Source: Hermodice carunculata
Taxonomy: Eukaryota; Annelida; Polychaeta; Eunicida; Amphinomidae
NCBI GenBank assembly: GCA_964020975.1
Contig: OZ026613.1
Coordinates: 61,261,668-61,325,667 of the forward strand
Direction: 5' to 3'
Length of the DNA: 64,000 nucleotides
The notes beneath the pieces are model-generated. The model made no database searches. It was not told where the DNA came from and worked only from the letters and a program-made list of their open reading frames with translations. The position numbers and the translations under genes are program-made. Positions 35,201-48,400 of the stretch are shown in pieces (the first letter of the stretch is position 1; the number at the start of each line of letters is the position of its first letter).

Positions 35201-36180
35201 CTAAAGGTTTTGACCAAAAAAAATATTTCAAATGATGTATTTTGGTACATTTTGATTTTGAAAGCAAAGTAAACTGTAAAAACGAGTGATGAACAGCATA
35301 GTTTTGAGCCACTGAGCAAAATACTGACACTGGGCATATAATATGTTTCAAAGATTTTGCTTTTCAAATTTTACAGTAAATTTTTTCTTCTCGCAATCAT
35401 ACTTGGATTTTAAGAGTACGGTTGTACCTGCTATTCAAGACTACCCTTTTGGCCAACCAAAAGTGGTCACATATGGCAGGTGGTCTTAAACCACAGGTAC
35501 CACTGTATATATGCCATAAATTCAATGAATTTAACTGCTTTGCACAATTAAAATGATATACAAAATTTGTGTGTGTGCGTGATTTCATAATGTCCAAGCT
35601 ATTTTTCCTTAAAAAATGACCTGTAATTGTAATAAATTCTCCTCTGCATTTAGTCTGCAAGCCTACTCTTTTGTGAGTCCCAAGCTCTTGCATAGTTTCA
35701 TGATAACATTTTAACAGACATACCCTACCCATCTCAGAGATCAATCTTTCAACCCACAATAAAAATTATTTATTTTGATGTTGAAAGCAATCTAAAAACT
35801 TGAACAAGTAAACCTGAACTGAATTAACAATGTTACTTTCATTTCTAATTTTATTCAGCTAAAATATTTCAAATACAGGACTGGTTTAGAATAAGGCTTA
35901 CTTTCAAAATACGTACAAGGTAATAGGATGTCAGCCATCTTTCAAAAGCAGTACAATTTTCCTGATATAATAGGCTGTTTATCAAAAAACAAGTTCTTTT
36001 CCGATCATATTAACATTTTGTATCAATTGTAAAAAAAGATTTTGTCACACCTCTGAAAAGTATGACAGTGTTGTCAAAGGTGGAAACCCTGCAAGAAAAC
36101 AACAACAGTGTAGCAGTGATGTTGACTCAATGTTCATTAATCCAACATAAGCAATGTTCACCCAATAACCCATCTAACAG
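32201..36180. other. Unrecognised AT-rich DNA with scattered repeats
   Basis: No exon of ACSM or any other known gene is recognised. 34090-34250 is a copy of the repeat at 14430-14740. CTCTTGTT ends a block at 34390-34397. 35455-35500 is a copy of the 'aagtggtcacat...ggtggtctta' repeat. The remaining short open frames look random. Confidence 0.45.
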
Positions 36181-36184
36181 ATGC

Positions 36185-39100
36185 ATGAAATTTTGAGTAA
36201 TTTCGGTATTAGTTATATAACATTACCTCTTGATCACCATGGCCAAAACCTCCATGTCTGGGCAAATCGCCTGACACAGTCGAGTTGGGTTCACGCACTT
36301 GATTGCCCCCCAAAACCGGACAGTCCCATGACGCCATCTCCTGGTGTGCATGCTCCCCTTGTACTACCTTCCTCTTGGGCCCCTAACGGCATGGTCATCT
36401 GACTTGGAAGCTCTGTGAACTTTGTTCACAAACACTTTTTTAGTGCTTTACACACTTTTGCTTCTGCTGAAAATCTTTCCTCAGCAGTCCAGGACTTTTC
36501 GGAGGCTAGGATAGCTTGTATTGGATCAACAGATACTGGTGAAGGTGTGGAAGTAGATCTTGAACCCAAGTTTTTCAAGATGGAGTTTCGACAATCAGAT
36601 CGCGAAGAGAGGGAGGACAGCGCTAACCGGGCAATCGCTGCTTGGCAGCGAGCCGTAGATGTAGATCCAGTGACCAATTCTCCTTCACCCTTCTTGGGGC
36701 AAGGTGAGAAGATGGATTCGTAGAACCACTTTATGGCTGCCTGGGATCATCATGACCATTGCTATGGTTGTCAGCAACTTGGCTATGTTTGCTCTTGCAA
36801 GAAAACGTGCAAGTACTGTGCTGATTGGGGAGAGGACAAGTGGCTGCTCTATAAGCAGGCCAATGAGAACAGCAGTAAAGCTAGATGTAGGCAGCAAACT
36901 GTTGCTGCCAAATGGTGGGCTTTGGACTCTGCTCCATGGAGTCTTCTCCCATGACTCTACTAGAGAAGGGAAGATGAACCCACAAGGCTTACTCGCATGC
37001 TCAGGTGGTTGCCTTCTCAACACCTGAAACCCCCCGAGGGAGTCAGGAGAGGAGGCAAGGTAGTCATAAGCAGGGAGTCAATAGATCACCTTGTAGTGAT
37101 CACAAGCATCCAGCTAAGGCACAGGCGATGACCAGTACTCCTTTAGCCACTGACCTGAGGCTTGTCCTCACCATAGAGTCTATGGCTACAAACACAGCAG
37201 GGATGCTCAGGGCACTCAGCCCACCACTTTTGGGGTCCTCTCTGAAGAGACAGGTTAAGTGCAAGTGGGATTCCCCGGTCAAAGTGCTCGGAGTCGGACA
37301 AGCATAGATTGGTGAAGCCAAGATGGAAACCTCCAGTTCTCATCCAAGCATTCCAGAACCCCAGCCTATTCCCTGATGGCTCTGGTCAAAAGTCGGGACA
37401 TCCTGGAACACCAAAGCCCCAAATGACTTCCTAAGCTGCCTAGTCTGAGAGCTTGGCTTGAAAGTCTGGGCAAGTCAGAGTACATAAGAGGGTACCCAGG
37501 TCTGTGGTGGCATCCTCTACCTGTAGTGAGCCTTCGCCTCCTGCTGTGACAGCCCCTTCCAAGACCAGGGTGCCATCTGTGGTACTTCCAGCCCTTGTGT
37601 TGGCCCTGCTGGCTGCTCCACTGTTCAGAGACTGGAAGAAGATGCCAGGGGCTCCATCTGTATGATGTCCTGTTCCAATGTCTCTTTGGCTGTCCTGAGG
37701 TCTCTCCTGGAGGACCCTAAGTGCTCTGCCTGGATCATAGAGGTAATGCAGGACTGGCTTGGCCAAGTGTCATTGCCTGTGGCTTTGTTGTCATGAGCAA
37801 TCAACCACCAGGTCTGGACAGCCTGTATGCTTCAGGTGAACCTGCGTTTGTCTGAGGGGCTAAGCTCCATGGCTTACCACCCCAGGGCTTTGAACATTTC
37901 AAAGCCCTTATTCAGAGCCTGGTGGGTGAAGAGGCAGTCATCCTCTATATGGAGGAAGAGTGCGGGGCTGTGGCGATGTCCTGCTGGTGCTTGTTTCAAG
38001 AGGACGTGCAGCATAAGACCCTCATCACCTTCTGGCCCTTTGTAGCCGAGTTCTATGACCAGCTAATGGCTAAGGCACTCAGGTTCCCATGGAGGCTCCA
38101 ACCATTGCCTGTCTCCACCAAGGGTGACTCCTACCCGGCCAGATGTTCAGAAGTGGTACTCTGTGCCGGAGTGGATATTTTCCTCACATCCAGTCCCTGT
38201 GGATTTGGATTGTGAGGAATTTGATGCTAGGCAGCCAAAGTCAATTTCCACATCTGCTGAGGCCTTGAAGAGACTGGAAGAAGATGCTAAGGGCTTCATC
38301 TGTATGGTGTCCTGTTCCAATGTCTCTTTGGCCATCCTGAGGTCTCTCCTGGAGGACCTCCAGTGCTCTGTTTAGATGACAGAGGTAGTGCGGGACTGGC
38401 TTGGCCAGGTGTCATTGCCTGCTGCTTTGTTGTCGTGAGTGATCAATCAACAGGTCAGGACGGCTTGTATGCTTGATGCGAACCTGCATTTGTTATACAG
38501 GGATGCCTGCCCGCAGGGTCGGCAGTTGCCTGACCCAATCTTCTGTAGAGCATGAATGGGGCCCTTCTGCTGCACAATTTTTTTTTTTGGGGGGGGGAAT
38601 GGCAAAAGCTGTTCAACCATTTGGGCATGCTCCACAGAGCAAACACGGACCAAGGTGTTGACTCTTTTCAGTCACTTTCTTCCTTAGACACCACCCCCCT
38701 GAAACGTGGCTCTCAGACCGCTCCTGCTCAACCTGCAACTCACACTGCCTTCCCGGCATCGTGTGGCCCCAGGAAAAGCGGGAAGTGATCCAAGAAGTGC
38801 TAGCAGTTTGCCACAGCAAAGAAGTCGAGCAGGCCTCAGGCCTCCTGACTTGCTTTCTAGACCCTCACTCTCAGGGCTGCTAGGCCGCCACCGCTGCAGA
38901 TTTCTCAGAGCACCCTGTTGGTATTTGTCATTCTAGCTCATTTTAAATGACCTGAGACAGGGCAATTTGCTACCCTTCAGAGAAGACAGGCCTGTTGTGC
39001 CAAACCCAAGTGATTCACACCTCCCAACCAGGAACCCAAAGCATTGGCATTCCTAGAGGCAGTGGAAAAACTTCGGATAGAGCAGCTGGTGGATCTTGGT

Positions 39101-42100
39101 TCATCCAGGTTCTACAACCTACTCTTCCTCATCCCAAAGCAGAACGGAGCTTTGCGCCCAGTCATATACCTGTTGATGCTAAACATATACTTAGAGGTCC
39201 CATCCTCAAGATGGAGACCCCTCATTTTGTGGGGGTGGCCCTGCAGCCCCTGGAATGGATGGCCTCCTTAGATCTCAATGACTTGTTCTTCCAAAGGCCA
39301 ATTGTGGAGACTTCAGGGAAGTTTCTGCGATTCAAATTTTCAATCCAGCTCTGCTAGTTCAGGGCACTCCTATTCGGCCTTACACCTCTGGTGTTCACCA
39401 CAGCGCTGTTTGCATTCATGTTTACCAGGACGGTTGACTTGTGTAGGCGCTTTGGTGCCTAGATTCACAGCATCACACACTGACTGTTCTGGAGCTTTGC
39501 TGACACTCAGGCCTGATTGTGAATCTTACAATGTCCAGCCTAATGCTGGTGAACAGGACTGTGAAAAAGTACGCAGCTTACCGGTCTGGTAAAAGGAGAA
39601 GGGATGCCATTGCAATTCTCAATGTCAAGCATCCGACTCCGTGCAACTGTCTTTCTGCATTTTCCAAGTACTCGGGATTCTACAGCCTCGCACCAGTGAT
39701 GTGTCATAATTAGTGTCGCAGCAATCTCCACTAGAAGTGCTCCATTCACAGTGGGTGTGGATTTGATGACAAAGGCACCCAGCAGAGATGTAGGCACATG
39801 AATAGTGTCTCTCGTATTACGAGGAGGGTTTTGGTAGATTATATGGAAAGGGAAACCCCCATCCCTCATTATACTGGAGCAGATCTTTGTCTTTCTCAGC
39901 ATCTAGTTCAATCTGGTTGCCTTCATCTGTTACTCTTTGGAAGACAGGTTGGAGAGACTTTAGCTGATGCTCAAGGCGTTTTTTACTCAGGAGTTTTGCT
40001 GAGCTTGGCAGTGGCAAGACTTTAGGGTCCCTGTCCTGGATGGACTCCTATGTCCCCCTGGGTCGCCTTTACCATCATCCAATGCAGCACACCCTGCGGG
40101 ACCTATGGTGGAGGGACCAGAGCTACCAAGCCAAGGTGGATCACACTCCAGAAAGCTTATGGAGCTGGCCACACCCGTCACTTGATGGTGCTCCGAACAC
40201 GAGATCCACAGGCACATGAGGCATGTTCCGGGAGTACAAAACGTCCTCACCAAAGAACTCTTGAGGTGAGGTCAGCAGGTAGGGACCAAGTGGTACGTTG
40301 CTCCACCCACGGTCGTTCAGGCCATGTGGGCCAGGTGGGGTAGCCCACATGTGGGCCTGTTTGCGATTAGTGTAAACACAAAGCTTCCAGTTTACTCTTT
40401 GTCCATTCTCGATCTATCTAAGGCCGTAGTGCTGTATGCTCTAGCCACGAACTGGACTAACCTTTGGGCGTGTGCCTTTCTGCCTCCACAGATCCTCCCA
40501 AGGGGTACTGCGCCAGGTTCAGTCCCACGACTGCAATTTGATCCTGGTCACCCCCAGGTGATCGGGCACAGATTGGTCCACGGACTTTTTGGAATTAAGT
40601 GTTAAGCCTCCGCTACATTTACCAGCATGGCCGAAACTTCTAGTGCAACAGCGGTGAAGCATGTTCCGCAGGAACCCTGCAGTGCTCAACCTCCACACTT
40701 GGCAGTTGTCGCACAGCACATGGACGACAGAGGTTTTTAGGAATCGGTCGCAGATAGAATTGCCAGAGGAGGGGCTTCGATCCTCTTTTCTGACTTTACT
40801 TGGCTCCCTGGAAATTGTTCTTTGAATGGTGTGCCACTCAGGGAATACATCCTTGGTCTCCACTTATCGTGGACATTGCTGACTTCCCCAGTGGGAAGTG
40901 TTCAGTAAGAGCTTGAGTACTGGGGGGGGGGGGGGGATTTCAATCACCCATCTCCTCAACCTCAACCCTGGCAAACATCCTCAACATTTGCATTGGGAGT
41001 GATCCTTATCTGTGGGCGCTCATCGCAATCTACCCTGACAGACCCGCAGTCAGGCAGGTCCTAGCATGATCGGACCTTCTGGTTTTGGTTGTAGTTATGT
41101 TGAAGAAGTGGCCCTTTTAGTGCCTAGAGGACCCCAAAAGGGTGGACCTTAAGTACTGGACCTTGCAATACTTGTTTGCTATTATCACTCATTTTGGGGC
41201 TGGAAGAAGTGAGATCCCACTCTAGCACACGACCAAATTCAATGATCACCTGACCACTCTCAGGTAACCCTGAGGCCTCATTTGGGCTTCCTTGCAAAGA
41301 ACCAAGTGGCTCGAGATCCTTCTATGGCCTTTAAGGGTTTCACCCTCAATACTATGTATATGGCTCTTTCCGCAGAGGAAAGAGCCTTGTGTTCACTGAG
41401 GGCTCTACCTCTCTTACATGGATGGTACCAGGGGTTAGAGGTCTGCCCTCTTTGTGCCTCTTGGTAACCCTCGTAAGGAGCATGTTTGTTGAAACACGAT
41501 CTCCTCATGGATTAAGCAGATGATCTTGAAGGCCTATGAGAAAGCTTTGGATAGGTCCACAGCATTAAAGTAAGTCCTTGCTAGAGCTCATGAGGTGTGG
41601 TGCCAGTCAGTTTTCACAACTGGCTGGTCTTGCTAGATGTCCGGGCCCAGAGGAGTACAAATCTGCAGTGTCCATCCACATGACAGGCAATTTCCCAGGG
41701 GGCCCAGTGTGGTCCCATGAGCTAAGCTTATCACCTGCAGTTCCAACTAGTTTATGTGGTGGCACTTGGCTTGCATCATCCAAAAGGCCTATGCTGTCTG
41801 GCCCTCCATGTGGGCTCCCCAAACTGGACTGAGATGAGACTTTGTACACGGTATGTTGACCTGACATGACGCTCTCCCCCTTGGTCCACGAAATGAGGTG
41901 CTGGTGGTCTCCCAGGAGCACTGGCAGCTATGCTTGGTAGTCCTGGCCCTTCAACTCTCCCGCAGAACTTGCTGTAAGGGACGATGGTCTTGATGGCCCA
42001 GGGTGACCTTAGAGTCCATTGAGATCAAGGAGCCCATCAGGGTTTGCCACTGCCGGGTCATGTGAACCTGAAGACTCACAGTCAGGCTTAAGCATTTGCA

Positions 42101-42152
42101 AGGTTCCTGGATGGTCTGTGTGTGGCACAGTGAATCCAGGTGACTAACCGCC
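36185..42152 (+). mobile_element. Broken DIRS-type retroelement A
   Basis: A tyrosine-recombinase retroelement fossil on the plus strand. A gag-like region (about 36.4-38.8 kb) includes a Cys/His-rich patch. The reverse transcriptase region (about 39.0-40.6 kb) is recognisable from LNIYLEVPSSRWRP / MASLDLNDLFF-type DIRS text. A recombinase region follows (about 40.8-41.5 kb). The left edge shares 'ggacagtcccatg.cgcc'-like terminal sequence with the end repeats of copy B, and 36185-36245 resembles 50105-50165 in the same orientation. A gag-region segment is present twice (about 37.63-37.86 and 38.27-38.50 kb). It is disabled by many breaks. The right edge abuts the 3' end of a LINE. Probably old. 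Confidence 0.75.
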
Positions 42153-42928
42153 CAGACTCAGACTCAGAAAATCTTTATTTGACCATTGTTCTGTAAAGAA
42201 TACACATTTGTAACATTCCGTGGTCAGGAGACACCCATTAAGGCCATGAAACAACCGCCATCATGGGAGCCACCTTAATACCCAAATTCATTTACAATAC
42301 AATTTTTATTGAGCTGAAAAGAAAGTTTGTAAGTAGTAAAAAAAAATACATTTATTTTAATTTTAGACCATCATTATTGCATGTATGTTGATTAGGAAAT
42401 GAAGGATTGTTAAAGGCCTTACAAATTAGGAGCATTACAGATATAACATTTAGGAATAGAACAGGTGGCAACATATTTACTCGTATAGTATTTCTTTGCA
42501 TATAAGGCAAAGCTGTGTTTACTGTGAGTATCAAACTTGTTGATTATGTTGACAGAGTATCATTTAAGATTTTGATAATCATATGTCTCGGGCATTTTTC
42601 AGTGCTAACAAGATTAGTTCTTTCTGTAAAAGTAGCAATTCTCTTTATCGTATTATGATAATGGACATTAGATACTAGTCTTATATTAAATAATTTAAAG
42701 TACTCTGGTAATTGGTTGTTAATATACTTTAAGTAGAACTTCAGTTGCTGATGGAGAAAAATATCATTCATTTTAAGTAGGTTTAGTTCTTTAAAGATTG
42801 GTTCTGTGTGAGTGTTAAACTTGCTATGGTTTATTATCCTTACATACTTTTTTTGAAGTAGAGCAAGTCTGGAGTTTTTATGTCCCGAAAGCAACACGCC
42901 ATAATTTAAGTGTGGTAATACTAATGAA

Positions 42929-43988
42929 TTATGTCTCCCCGTGCAATGGGGGGACATAATGTTTTTGCGTCCGTTTCTTCCACTTCTTGTTGTATCTGTG
43001 TGTGAACACAGACATATTGTTTTACGAAATATTCTTTATTTCTTTCTTTCTTTCTTTCCTATCTTTCTTTTCGCCAGATTTTTGTGTCGTCTTAAACTCA
43101 GACACCGTGCAAGCTAGAAACTTCAAACTTTGCATGGCTATAGCACCTCATCTAAAATTGACACGGATGCAATAACTCTGCAAGGATTTGCCTTAGGAGG
43201 TTGAAATTTTGCATGTTTATGTACCATAATACCAACTAGCTCGGGATTGTAGATGGGTGACCTTGACCTATTTTCAAGGTCACATAGCCACTTTTTAAAA
43301 ATCATTGCAGATACACTCGAGAAAGATTTGACTTAAAAAGGTTGACATTTTGTGTGATTATGTTTATATGTAAGAGCGTTGTAAGACCTTGCTTGTGACT
43401 GCAGATGTATGACCTTGACCTATTTTTTAAGATCACAAGGGTATATTGTCAAAAATCAGCATGGATGTGAAAACTCAAGAAAGATTTGACTTGGGAAGCT
43501 GAAACATATATAAAACCTTGCTTGGGATTGCAGATGGATGACCTTGACCTATTTTTCAAGGTCACATGGGCTTCTCATGTAAAATCGATAACTCAAGAAA
43601 GATTTGACTTGGGAAATTGAAATTTTATGTCAAGATGTTCCTATATTAGACCTTGCTTGGTATTGTAGATGGGTGACCTTGACCTTTTTCAAGGTCACAT
43701 GGACACTTTTCCAAAATCATTCCAGACACACTAGTGAAGAATTTGACTTAAAGAGATTGAAATTTTGTGTGATTATGTTTCTATGAAAGACTTGTAAGAC
43801 CTTGCTTGTGACTGCAGATGTTTGACCTTGGCCTATTTTTTAGATTTTGAAGTGTCAATAAAGAGTGTATCTTCATCATGTCAGTAGATCATTGGAATCG
43901 GTATGCCTATTTATAAAAATTAGGGTGACAATAGTAGGGGCACACGGGGAGACATTTGATTTTCTGTCGGAAAATCAGCCTGTTCTAG
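42929..43988 (+). mobile_element. Helitron/HINE-like non-autonomous element inserted in the LINE
   Basis: Removing this 1060-bp segment restores a continuous LINE frame, so its borders are known to within 4 bp ('ttat' occurs at both junctions). Inside are subterminal inverted repeats atgtctccccgtg (42931-42943) and cacggggagacat (43943-43955); a cttt microsatellite (43036-43060); and five tandem core units marked by GACCTTGA(c) at 43259, 43411, 43540, 43675 and 43824. A hairpin tgattttc/gaaaatca with 5-nt loop (43957-43977) is followed 11 nt later by the terminal CTAG and host T. A 3' hairpin plus CTRR end is the Helitron signature. Subterminal repeats plus a tandem core match HINE/'pearl'-type elements. 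The 5' end reads TT rather than the canonical TC, so the exact class is inferred. No coding capacity. Confidence 0.6.
43259..43840 (+). repeat. Tandem core of ~130-150-bp units within the HINE-like element
   Basis: Five units are spaced 152, 129, 135 and 149 bp. Each includes 'gaccttgc(t)tg', 'gcagatg', and in most units GACCTTGACCTATTTTTCAA followed by GGTCAC. They also share 'agatttgactt' and 'gaaattttgtg'. Confidence 0.75.
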
Positions 43989-45040
43989 TTATATATCATT
44001 TTTAGGATGTTGGTAGGAAGATATTTTTAAGTCTGTACATGATGCCAATTAATTTTTATATTTTCAATGAGATTTTGTCAATATGGCAGTTCCAATTTAG
44101 GTGCCTGTCAATTTGTATTCCCAAGAAATTAAAGTCATGCACACATTCAATTGTTATGTTGTTTATTTGTATTTTAGGGATTGTTACTTGTCTTTGTGGA
44201 TTAGGGAAAATCATAAGCTTGGTTTTATTTTCATTTAAAGATAACTTTTTTAACTTCATCCATGTATATATTTATGTAATTCTTAATTTATATTTAAAGT
44301 TAACCCATGGGTGATATCAGAGTTAAATACAGCTTGTAGAATACTGACTAAGTAGTGTCATCTCCATATATCAGAGGCTTAAAAAGGTAAGATGCAGATG
44401 GTAAATCGCTTATATAAATAATGACCAGCAGAGGACCTAAGATAAAGCCCTGAGGTACTCCAGTAGAAATGTTGAATAGATCTGATTTCGTATTACCCAT
44501 TTCTACATCATGCTTATGATTCGTTACATAATTTTCTGGTAAATCCACCATTTACACCATAATATTATAATTTATGTATTAATATCCTGTGGTCCAGTGT
44601 GTCAAAAGCCTTAGATAAGTCCATAAAAATACTAATTGGAATTTCTTGTTTATCTATGCTATTTCATACCCTATCGACTAGTTCAATGGAAACTAGCTCT
44701 GTAGAATGCAGTTCTCTAAACCCATACTGATTGTTGTAGTATAAACTATGCGTTTTGAAGTAATTATTCAGTTGATTAAACATATCTTTTTCCAAAATTT
44801 TTGAGAAGCTTGGTAAGAGGGAAATAGGTCTGTAGTTGTCAAAAAGGTCTGAATCACCCTTTTTGTGTAAGGGTATGACTTTAGCTATTTTCAAATTGCA
44901 TAGAAAAGCCCTGTAGCAATAGACTGGTTGAGTATAATAGTTTTATTATCCCCGATAATGCTTTTTTATGCTTTTCAATAGTTTAACAGAAATATCGTCA
45001 TGACCACAACTTGTTTTTGGTTTTAATGAGTCAATGGTTT

Positions 45041-45450
45041 TAATTACAGTGTCTGCTGTAACTGGTCCAGATCAGCCAGTCATCCAGATACACATGCTTG
45101 TGCACTGGGCTCCAGGCAAGGTGCATGGCTACTGCATGTGTGAACCAGGAGATCACCAGTGTCGCCATGGCAAGACCAAATGGAATGGCCCTGGATTGAT
45201 AAACCTGGCCTGAGAATGCAACCACCTATACTTCTGTGAAAGTCTTTGCACTGGGCACACGGAAGAATGTGCCTTGAGGTCCAAAGATGTCATCCTCTCC
45301 TGCAGCTGTAGAGCCACCACCACTGTGTGGTCTCCATCCTGAATCTCCAAGCACTTTTTCAGCGATGACAAGTCTGTGACCGGATGCCAGCCTATATCCC
45401 GCTTGGGGACTAGGAAGAGTAAGTTGAAGAACCTGGGCAACCCAGAATCT
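45041..45450 (-). mobile_element. Broken DIRS-type fragment C1 (reverse transcriptase part)
   Basis: Minus-strand fragment of a DIRS-type reverse transcriptase. It includes a FFNLLFLVPKRD-type start, MTSLDLKAHSS, the RAIPFGLA block and the active-site text HVYLDDWLIW. It stops abruptly at the left terminal repeat of copy B. It is probably the inner remainder of a minus-strand element whose other piece lies at 50.31-50.93 kb. Broken and old. Confidence 0.75.
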
Positions 45451-48400
45451 GACAGTCCCGTGGCAGCATCTCTGGGTCCATGTGGAACCGATGGTGACGT
45501 CCAGTGGACATGTGCGCCTAAACATCCTTCCTGTGTTGGGCGCCATTACTGGCTTGCCTTGTGAGTTAAAGCTCCGGGAACTTTTGTTCACACTCACTGT
45601 TTCTGTGCTTTACATACACCCTATTCTGTGGAAAACTTTTTCTCAGCAGTTAGGGAATCTTCAGATACCTATATAGCTGATTTCTGTGATTGGATAATGC
45701 TGAAGATTAGTAAGTGCAAAGCTGGTCATTTGACTTGCAATTAGATTTTTCAAGATGGCATCCCGGCAAACAGATTGCAGAGATTAGGGAATCTTTGGAT
45801 ACCTATATAGCTGATTTCTGTGATTGGATAACACTGAAATAGTAAGTGCAAAGCTGGCCGTTTGACTTCCACTTAGATTTTAAAAGATGGCATCCCAGCA
45901 AGCAGAGAGAGGGAAAGCAGTGCACACCAGGCTATTGCTTCTTTTTGGAGGCAGTCCATGGGTGTTGATCGGGAGACCACTTTGTCTGCATCCTCATCCT
46001 TATTGGAACACGGACAGAAGCTGGATTCCAGGAACCCCTACATGGCAGCTTGGGATGACCATCCTCACTCCTATGGTTGTCACCTGCAGTTGGGTCAAGT
46101 TTGCTCTCACAAGCAAACTTGCAGATACTGTCAGGGTTGGGGAGGAGACAAATGGCTGCTGTCTGAGCAGGCATGGAGAAAATCTGACCATGTGATGCGT
46201 AGGTGGCAGGTCACAAAGGCCACCAAGCACCAAGCTGAGATGACTGACTTTATTGAGTCTTCGCCACAGACCCCCCATGAGAAAAATTGTAGACTTGCTT
46301 TGGCTCATCCGCAATCTCATGTGGCTGATGGGAAAGAGTGTAGACTTGCGTCGGCTCATCCACAGTCCCAGCTGACACTCTGACTCAGCGCCAGATGTCT
46401 CTACTCTGGATACCCCTTGGGAGAAGGTGAAGAGATGTCACAGTCACAAGTCAAGTAGCAAGAGATCACCACATGGGGATCTTGCACAAAAGACCGTGCT
46501 CCAACAGACCACCACATCTGCTCTTGGCACCAATCCAAAGGTTGTCCATGCTTTGGAGGTGATGTCACAGCATGATGCAGCAGGCTGAGATGTTGCATGC
46601 ATTGTTTGCCCCCTCTCAGCAGACTGTTTCTTGTTTGGTTTCTGCACTGAAGAAGTCTGCCAACCCTCGCCTGCAATTGTCCAGATCTCAGGCCTCCAGG
46701 TCAGAGCACTTAAACAAGCAGCAGCCATGCAAATCGGTGTGTCCAGAGTGGAAACCTATGGGTGGTCACCCCGGTATTCTGGAACCTCCGCCAGTTCAAG
46801 CACCTGGACCATAAGTCCGGGAAGTCCGGGAAGTACGGGAAGCCAGCACCCTGGCCAGTCCAAGCACTCTGATCAAGACTGGAGTGCTAGCTAAGACAAC
46901 GGTGCATCACCAACCCCCCCCCCCCCCCCGGCTCCCGGTTCCGAGAGCTTGGGTGGTAAGTGTAGGCATAGGGGAAGTAGGAGGAAGACACCCAGACCAG
47001 TGAGGGAACCTTCCACTGTTCATTGGCCTTTGGCCCTGGTAGTGTTGGTTCCTTCGGTCCTGGTGGAACCTCCTGTTCCCCCAACAGCAGAACTGGCATT
47101 CCTTCCTGCACCTCCAGTGGCTTTGCCCCTGAGTGAGCAGTTGGGGATTCGGCTCCTTCCCGCATTTGAGCCGTGTACCCTGCCTCACTCTCTCGAGTGG
47201 CAGCTGGAACTCAAGCTCCACAAGGACCAGTGGTTGTGTGGAGAGGCTCAGGCCTCTTCCACATTGGCCACCTCTGCTGTTGCTGAATCTGAGCAGACCC
47301 TGTTGGTGAAGGGGCTTGCTGCTTTCACCTTGAGCCAGCTCTTGCTTCGACCTCAGGCCAGGGAGTTCTCTGAACTCATAGGAGGAAGACACCCAGACCA
47401 GTGAGGGAGCCTTCCACTGTTCATTGGCCTTTGGCCCCGGTAGTGTTGGTTCCTTCGGTCCTGGCGGAACCTCCTGTTCCCCCAACGGCAGAACTGGCAG
47501 TCCTTCCTGCACCTGCAGTGGCTTTGCCCCTGAGTGAGCAGTTGGGGATTTGGCTCCTTCCCGCATTTGAGCCGGGTACGCTGCCTCACTCTCTTGAGTG
47601 GCAGGTGGAACTCGAGCTCCACAAAGACCAGTGGTTATGTGAAGGAGCTCAAGTCTTCTTCCGCATTGGCCACCTCTGCTGTTGCCGAGTCTGAGCAGAC
47701 CCTGTTGGTGGAGCAGCTTGCTGCTTTTGCCTTGAGTCAGCTCTTGCTTGGACCTCACGTCCGGGAGTTCTCTGAACTCCCTCTAGACCCATCCTGCCTG
47801 CAGGCTTCTCAGTTGGTGGTGGCTGAGATTCAGGACAGTTGCCTGGTGGAGACTCAGCCAGATCCCTCTGGTAAGCTGACTTATCTCGGCGAGCCTCCCC
47901 TGTCTCTCCCCATGTGGGAGGATCAGGTGGAGGTGGTGACTGCTTCTGCAAAGGTGCTCGCTACCCCTACGCCTGGTGTGGTGAAGATCCCCTGCTGTCA
48001 CTGGCAGCCACTCCATTGCCCTTGGACGATACGTTGTTGGACAAGGCTTTGGGCATTACTGTCCCTTTCATGAGTCCGGAGTCTTAGGACCTGGACACCA
48101 AGGCAGAGGATGAGCTTCTGATGCCAGATTCCTCTGCCAGCAGATCTTGACCTAGGACTGGGCTCCCCATTCATGCCATTTATGCTCTGACAGGTGCAGA
48201 GAGCCATTGACCGTGGGCTCTGCAGAGGGTTCTGCCCCTGCCCCCCTGGACATGGCACCTGCCCCTACCAAAGGCTTTGACCATGTCAAAGCTCTTATTC
48301 AGAGCCCGGTTGGTTGATGACCAAGCTGTGGTCCCACCATGGGAGGAGAGGTCGGGCACTGTTGTGCTGTCATGCCGTGGCTTGTCCATGTCATGGAGGA

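Larger units (their letters stand above)
42155..45040 (-). mobile_element. LINE (jockey/CR1-like), minus strand, interrupted
   Basis: Read from 45.0 kb leftwards: IAKVIPLHKKGDSDLFDNYR then PISLLPSFSKILEK (44664-44894); STGVPQGFILGPLLVIIYIS and a YGDDTT active-site variant (44348-44551); SLNENKTKLMIFPN and FNFLGIQIDRHLNWNCHIDK (44056-44259); then YLPTNILKMIYN joined across an insertion to SLVLPHLNYGVLL and HTEPIFKELNLLKMNDIFLH (42544-42925). The order is that of a non-LTR reverse transcriptase with its C-terminal domain. The 3' end has a short gactca hexamer tail (42155-42166). Several frames are offset, so the copy is dead. It lies between DIRS copy A and the DIRS RT fragment at 45.05 kb. Confidence 0.85.

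Noticed and set aside
43957-43977. Intrinsic terminator-like hairpin
   Set aside because: Its place just before the element's CTAG end fits a Helitron 3' hairpin; bacterial-style termination does not apply.
46887-47758. 283-residue minus-strand frame with internal repeats
   Set aside because: It is antisense to the duplicated gag-like region of DIRS copy B; the repetition is the 401-bp DNA duplication, not a repeat protein.
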